This document shows positions 60,044 to 64,000 of a stretch of DNA of 64,000 nt, one piece after another. Each line of letters starts with the position of its first letter. Position 1 is the stretch's first letter. The position numbers and the translations under genes were made by a program. Source of the DNA: Polyangium sp. y55x31 (GTDB taxonomy: Bacteria; Myxococcota_A; Polyangia; Polyangiales; Polyangiaceae); assembly GCF_029946505.1 (NCBI RefSeq), contig NZ_JARZHG010000010.1, forward strand, positions 124,001 to 188,000, in the 5' to 3' direction. A model generated the notes under the pieces. That model did no database searches and had not been told where the DNA came from. It saw only the letters and a program-made list of their open reading frames with translations.

Positions 60044-60325
60044 GGCGGCGGCTCCTTGCCAGGAGTATACGACCCGCAAAACGCGCGCAAGAGCGAGTCC
60101 TTCTCGCCGCCTTCGAGGAGCTCAATGGCATCGTGCATGCGCCGGACATCTCATCCCCCAGGAGATCCACCATAGAAACGCGCGAACGAGAGACCGGAGG
60201 CTTCGCGCGTGATCGAATGTGCGCCGACGACCGCAGCGGAGATCGTCATATTTCTGGCGGTTCGTGAGAGAATGCACCGGTGCCGACGGTGATTCCAACG
60301 ACGCCCGATCGTGGTAGGGTGTCCC

Positions 60326-61618
60326 ATGGATCTCGAAACGACGGACAGCCATTCCGACGAGACGAGCGCGCTGCGGGAGCGGATCGCATCTCTCGAGGCG
60401 AGGATCGCCGAGCTCGAGCAGGAGCGGCACGAGCTTCGTATGAGCGTGGAGCAATCCCAGGCGCTGGTCGCGGCCGTGGCGAAGATGTCGTGGTCGACGA
60501 ACGCGGACGGCTCGACCGGCCTCGCGTCGATGCAATGGTGCGAGTTCACAGGACAAACCGTCGACGAGCTCCAGGGCGTAGGCTGGGCCGAAGCCCTGCA
60601 TCCCGAGGATCGCGCCCACGCGGCGATGGCCTGGCAAAACGCCGTCGCCACCCGCAGCGTATACAACGTCGAGTTTCGACTCCGGCGCCGCGACGGCGTC
60701 TATCATCAATTCTGGTCGGTCGGCGTTCCGCACGTGCTCGAAGACGGCAGCATTCGAAAGTGGATCGGTTGCTGCGTCGACGTCACCGAGCAGCGACACA
60801 CGGAGCGCGCATTGCGCGTGAGCGAGGAGCGCTACCGCTCGATCACGATGCGCCTGCCCGTCGCGGTCTTCGAGACCGACGCCGAAGGCAAGACCAAGTT
60901 CGTCAACGACACCTGGACGACCGTCACCGGCGTGCCGGCGAGTCAGGCCGCGGGGGACGGATGGGTCCGTGGGCTCCACCGGGACGACGTGAACCGCGTC
61001 GTCGAGAGCTGGCTCGAGGTCGTGAAAACGGGGGAGCAAAAGCACCCGCTCGACTTCAGGTTCCACTTGCCCGACGGGACGATTCGCTGGGTCAGCGCGA
61101 GGGCCGAGGCGATGAGGCGCGCGGATGGCGCGATCGAGGGGTTCCTCGGCACGCTGACCGACATCAACGACCGCAAGCAAGCCGAGGAGCTCTTGCGCGA
61201 GACGATGGAGCAAAAAGAGATCATCGAGGCGCAACGCCAGCGGCTCGCGGATCTGTCCACGCCCCTCATCCCCATCACGGATCGGATCCTCACGATGCCG
61301 CTCGTCGGGGCGCTCGATCCCGAGCGAGCCGAGCAGGTCCTCACGACGCTGCTCGAAGGCGTGAGCCGCACGGGCGCGGCCGTGGCCATCCTCGACATCA
61401 CCGGCGTCGCCGTGGTGGATACCCAGGTCGCGAGCGCCTTGCTCCGCGCCGCACAAGCCGTGCGGCTCCTCGGCGCCGAGGTCATTCTCAGCGGAATTCG
61501 CGCGGAGGTCGCGCAAACCCTCGTGGGCCTGGGCGCAGAGTTCGGAGGCCTCATCACGACGGGCAGCCTCAAGCTCGGTATCGATCGCGCAATGAAGGCC
61601 GTATCGCGCCGCGGGTGA
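60326..61618 (+). CDS. PAS-PAS-STAS (RsbR-like) signalling protein
   Basis: About 430 residues from ATG 60326; an upstream start at 60311 would add five. An N-terminal coiled coil (RIASLEARIAELEQERHELR) leads to two PAS domains (VAAVAKMSWSTNADGSTGLA, RLPVAVFETDAEGKTKFVND), each with a PAC segment. After a second coiled coil (LRETMEQKEIIEAQRQRLAD) comes a STAS domain (PLVGALDPERAEQVLTTLLE, DITGVAVVDTQVASALLRAA). The C-terminal part closely parallels the STAS end of the giant protein at 18777-23654. In RsbR-type systems the STAS domain forms stressosome-like complexes. The partner kinase is not in the neighbourhood. Confidence 0.9.
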   Translation: MDLETTDSHSDETSALRERIASLEARIAELEQERHELRMSVEQSQALVAAVAKMSWSTNADGSTGLASMQWCEFTGQTVDELQGVGWAEALHPEDRAHAAMAWQNAVATRSVYNVEFRLRRRDGVYHQFWSVGVPHVLEDGSIRKWIGCCVDVTEQRHTERALRVSEERYRSITMRLPVAVFETDAEGKTKFVNDTWTTVTGVPASQAAGDGWVRGLHRDDVNRVVESWLEVVKTGEQKHPLDFRFHLPDGTIRWVSARAEAMRRADGAIEGFLGTLTDINDRKQAEELLRETMEQKEIIEAQRQRLADLSTPLIPITDRILTMPLVGALDPERAEQVLTTLLEGVSRTGAAVAILDITGVAVVDTQVASALLRAAQAVRLLGAEVILSGIRAEVAQTLVGLGAEFGGLITTGSLKLGIDRAMKAVSRRG

Positions 61619-61722
61619 TCGGCGTCGAGCCCAAGGCGCCCTGTTCCCGGGACGCAAAGGAAGCAGCGGCGGCCCGCGAGGAACCTGTTTACACGCCCTG
61701 CCGACTCGCCGATAATCGGCGG

Positions 61723-62733
61723 ATGGGTCACGCCAAAATTCAGGTCTTTTATCCCGTGACGCGGGGGCGCGTCGTGCTTCGGACGGAATTCGACTGGAAT
61801 CGCTCCATCGAGCCCAGTTACGTCAGCGACGATCGCACGATCACGGAGTTCGCCATCGACTCCGACCAGAAGTACTTCTACTTCAAACCTTGCCTCGAAG
61901 GCGAAGGCACGGCCCTCACCTGGTCGCAGGGCGACAACTACCTCGCCACCACCAGCGACGCCACGATTCGCCGGTGTTATCCGCACTTCTTCTGCCCCGC
62001 GCAGGGCACGTTCTCCCCGATCGTCACCGTGCCCGAGGGCCAGGCCGAGGCGAACCACCTCGTCCGGGTCTACTTCCCCCCGGGCTACGACGAGAACACC
62101 TTGAAGCGTTATCCCGTGCTCTACATGCAAGACGGGACGAACCTCTTCTTCGGCGACGAGGCCTTCGGCGGCAACGAGTGGCGCGTCGACGAAAACGTCG
62201 AGCTGCTCCATTCGATGAACCTCATCGACAAGGTCATCGTCGTCGGCATTTACGCGAAAGACCGGATGTACGAGTACACGAAGCCCGGCTACGAGCGCTA
62301 CGGCGATTGGATGGTCAACCAGCTCAAGCCGTTCATCGACGAGCGCCTGCGCACCCTGCCCGACGCGCAGAACACGGCCGTGATGGGCTCCTCGCTCGGC
62401 GGCGTGGTCTCGTTTTTCCTGGGCTGGCATTACCCGCACGTCTTCGGCAAGGCGGCCTGCCTGTCGAGCACGTTCGGCTACCAGGACGACCTCATGGATC
62501 GCGTGGCATCCGAGCCCAAGCGGAACGTGCGTTTCTACATCGACAGCGGCTGGCCGCGCGACAACTACGAGCGCACCACGGCCATGCGTGATCAGCTCCT
62601 CACGAAGGGCTACGAGTTCGGCAAGGACCTGCTCTATTTCGCCTTCCCCGGCGCCCTCCACAACGAGGACTCCTGGGCCGCGCGCAGCCACGTCCCCTTC
62701 CAGTATTTCTTCGGCAAAGCCGCGCGCGTCTGA
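61723..62733 (+). CDS. Enterochelin esterase (Fes)-like alpha/beta hydrolase
   Basis: 336 residues from ATG 61723. The N-terminal 100 residues form a beta domain like the carbohydrate-binding/Fes N-domain (YFYFKPCLEGEGTALTWSQG). The esterase D-type catalytic part has VLYMQDGTNLFFGDEAFGG, nucleophile S224 in MGSSLGGVVS and probable His in PGALHNEDSW. No signal peptide. Related proteins cleave siderophore or feruloyl esters; the real substrate is unknown because no siderophore genes are nearby. Confidence 0.86.
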   Translation: MGHAKIQVFYPVTRGRVVLRTEFDWNRSIEPSYVSDDRTITEFAIDSDQKYFYFKPCLEGEGTALTWSQGDNYLATTSDATIRRCYPHFFCPAQGTFSPIVTVPEGQAEANHLVRVYFPPGYDENTLKRYPVLYMQDGTNLFFGDEAFGGNEWRVDENVELLHSMNLIDKVIVVGIYAKDRMYEYTKPGYERYGDWMVNQLKPFIDERLRTLPDAQNTAVMGSSLGGVVSFFLGWHYPHVFGKAACLSSTFGYQDDLMDRVASEPKRNVRFYIDSGWPRDNYERTTAMRDQLLTKGYEFGKDLLYFAFPGALHNEDSWAARSHVPFQYFFGKAARV

Positions 62734-62800
62734 CACGCCCCGGCCCCGCTCGCTCGGTCCCGAGGGCTGACCGGCCTGCGTCTTGCTCCGGCGGATCCCC

Positions 62801-63157
62801 ATGCCGTTCGGATTCCTATTCGTCATGTTGCTGATCGTCGCCGCGCTCGTCCTGGGCATCTGGGCGACGTTCAGCGTGCTCGGCGTGCTCGTCACCCTGG
62901 CCATTGCCGCGATCGTCGGCTGGATCGCCGATCGAATCGTGCCCGGCCGCCTGCCGTACGGCTGGGCCGGCGCGATGGTGGCAGGCCTGCTCGGGAGCTG
63001 GATCGGCTCCCTGCTCATCGGCCACGTGGGCCCCACGATCGCGCGAATCCCCATCATCCCGGCGATCCTCGGCGCAGTGATCGTGGCCTTCGCGGTGCAG
63101 CTCCTCGTGAAGCGTGGCATCGGCCCGCGCCCGCGAGGGCCGGAGACGCGCGTGTAG
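62801..63157 (+). CDS. GlsB/YeaQ/YmgE-family small membrane protein
   Basis: About 118 residues from ATG 62801; a TTG at 62783 would add six. Nearly all hydrophobic, with the family pattern GWIADRIVPGRLPYGWAGAM, AGLLGSWIGSLLIG and a third helix (PAILGAVIVAFAVQLLVK). The family is called transglycosylase-associated, but the link to enzyme activity is weak and it is often induced by stress. The front helix (LFVMLLIVAALVLGIWATF) is longer than in short members. Confidence 0.85.
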   Translation: MPFGFLFVMLLIVAALVLGIWATFSVLGVLVTLAIAAIVGWIADRIVPGRLPYGWAGAMVAGLLGSWIGSLLIGHVGPTIARIPIIPAILGAVIVAFAVQLLVKRGIGPRPRGPETRV

Positions 63158-63226
63158 CCGAGCCGAGGCACAGGCGCGCTCGACGGGCGCGACATTTTTC
63201 CCGTCCGTGCCTATCGTTCCGCTCAC

Positions 63227-63655
63227 ATGATCGTCGAGCGCGCCCCCTACCCGCCTGTCGAGATGGGCCTTCACCGGGTGCAGCGTGAGGGGCCCCTCGT
63301 CCATGTCGCGATTCGTGGCAATACCTCCCTCCCCGAGATGCAGACGCTCGTCGGCGTCTACCAGGCGACCTTCGACGAGTTCGGTTACCTCCTGATCCTG
63401 CTCGACATGACGACCTCGGGGGACCTCACCACCCCGGCCCGCAAGCACGTCACCGAATTCGTCCAGGCGCACGCGATGCAGCTCGCCGCGGGCGTCTACG
63501 GCGCGTCGTTTTACCTCCGGATCACGCTCGAGCTCATCAGCCGCAGCGTCCGGGTCCTCTCCCGCCAAACCCCTTCTGTCTCCTTCCACGCCGAAGAAGC
63601 GAACGCCCGCCGCTGGCTCGCCGAGCAGGTCCCCCTCCTCCGCGCGAAGGGGTGA
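63227..63655 (+). CDS. STAS-like (SpoIIAA-type) uncharacterised protein, paralogue of 12673-13137
   Basis: 142 residues from ATG 63227. Strand-helix alternation (GPLVHVAIRGNTSLPEMQTL, YLLILLDMTTSGDLTTPARK) resembles a SpoIIAA/STAS-like fold. It shares with the protein at 12673-13137 the LTTPARK/LTPQARR box, the GASF helix and the SVRVL segment. No partner gene is evident, although the partial Ser/Thr kinase starts just 61 bases downstream on the same strand. Confidence 0.68.
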   Translation: MIVERAPYPPVEMGLHRVQREGPLVHVAIRGNTSLPEMQTLVGVYQATFDEFGYLLILLDMTTSGDLTTPARKHVTEFVQAHAMQLAAGVYGASFYLRITLELISRSVRVLSRQTPSVSFHAEEANARRWLAEQVPLLRAKG

Positions 63656-63716
63656 ACGACGGAGAAACGCCGGAGCCGGTTGCCCGCACGCCGGGCGTGC
63701 GCCTATCCTTCCGGGG

Positions 63717-64000
63717 TTGATCGGCCGTAAGCTCCAGGAAAGGTTCGAGATCCTCCGCGCCATCGGCCACGGCGGCATGGGCACCGTCTACGAGGCGCGT
63801 TCGCTCTCCGGAGAGGAGCGGGTCGCGATCAAATGGATGCACGCGCGTCCTTTCGCCGCGAACGATCCGGATCTGCTTCGCTTCGTGCAGGAGGCGCGTA
63901 TCGTGGGCGCGCTCGAATCGCCGCACGTGCCGCGCCTCTACGAGCTCGCGCAGGACCCGGACGTGCAGGTGCCCTACCAGGTGATGGAGCTCCTCGCCGG
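63717..64000 (+). CDS. Ser/Thr protein kinase, N-terminal part (cut by window edge)
   Basis: 94 complete codons from a TTG at 63717 to the right edge; no ATG or GTG lies in a suitable place before the glycine loop, so TTG is the probable start. Glycine loop IGHGGMGTVYEA and VAIKWM lysine are intact, followed by FVQEARIVGAL with the alpha-C Glu. The catalytic loop is beyond the window. Typical Hanks-type kinase of the PknB-like myxobacterial set. It lies 61 bases after the STAS-like gene on the same strand. Confidence 0.88.
   Translation, partial: MIGRKLQERFEILRAIGHGGMGTVYEARSLSGEERVAIKWMHARPFAANDPDLLRFVQEARIVGALESPHVPRLYELAQDPDVQVPYQVMELLA

Noticed and set aside
60274..60283. Palindrome GCACCGGTGC upstream of the PAS-STAS gene
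   Set aside because: Ten bases, single copy, easily expected by chance in this GC-rich DNA.

Overview
The window is uniformly GC-rich bacterial DNA with strong G/C preference at third codon positions. Its gene mix points to a myxobacterium, most likely a Polyangium/Sorangium-type member of the Polyangiales. It has eukaryote-like Ser/Thr kinases, a very large kinase-like/ATPase/GAF/STAS protein, a propeller-type hybrid histidine kinase, many lipoproteins with Gly-rich or Cys-rich linkers, an FG-GAP plus disintegrin-like surface protein, and a T6SS-type PAAR lipase. This placement is inference from gene content; there is no rRNA or other marker gene here.

Layout. 1-2785 (minus): a translationally coupled operon of Ser/Thr kinase, exported TPR-like protein and a lipoprotein cut by the left edge. 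2994-6790 (plus): three tightly packed genes for a LysM/peptidoglycan-binding protein, an acidic protein and an M15-type zinc peptidase, possibly a cell-wall-degrading secreted effector set. 6825-12263: a PAS/GAF histidine kinase and FixJ-type regulator surrounded by three alpha/beta hydrolases, with a shared promoter motif. 12295-12648: a modular hairpin repeat whose second copy lies at 48181-48516. 12673-18316: STAS-like protein, multicopper oxidase, M55 aminopeptidase and membrane-anchored protein. 18777-27623: two giant signalling genes. 28088-35114: esterases, a C1A protease, an isochorismatase-like protein and gene debris. 35367-40263: Imm5-like protein, a 21-bp tandem repeat, an M13 peptidase and decayed IS66 and IS91-like remnants, with the same 21-bp repeat at the far end. 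40331-48166: lipoproteins, the FG-GAP/disintegrin-repeat protein, an M20 peptidase and a C39-like protein. 48513-53109: MauE/rhodanese pair, PAAR-lipase with ankyrin partner, and an RNA ligase/lipoprotein pair. 53285-64000: DUF4239, DUF2252, PucR-type regulator with a paired operator, VOC protein, acyl-CoA synthetase, PAS-STAS protein, Fes-like esterase, GlsB-like membrane protein, a second STAS-like protein and the start of another kinase.

Functional threads. The first is phospho-signalling: three kinase-type genes plus one kinase-like domain, two histidine kinases and four STAS or STAS-like genes. The second is secreted hydrolysis: eight alpha/beta-hydrolase-fold genes and five peptidases. 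The third is interbacterial competition: PAAR-lipase with ankyrin partner, the wall-hydrolase set and an orphan Imm5. The most unusual non-coding signals are the duplicated inverted-module hairpin element between convergent genes (12295-12648 and 48181-48516), the two-locus 21-bp repeat, the twin palindromic operator at 56244-56289, and the shared motif flanking the FixJ-type system. I saw no tRNA, rRNA or CRISPR array.
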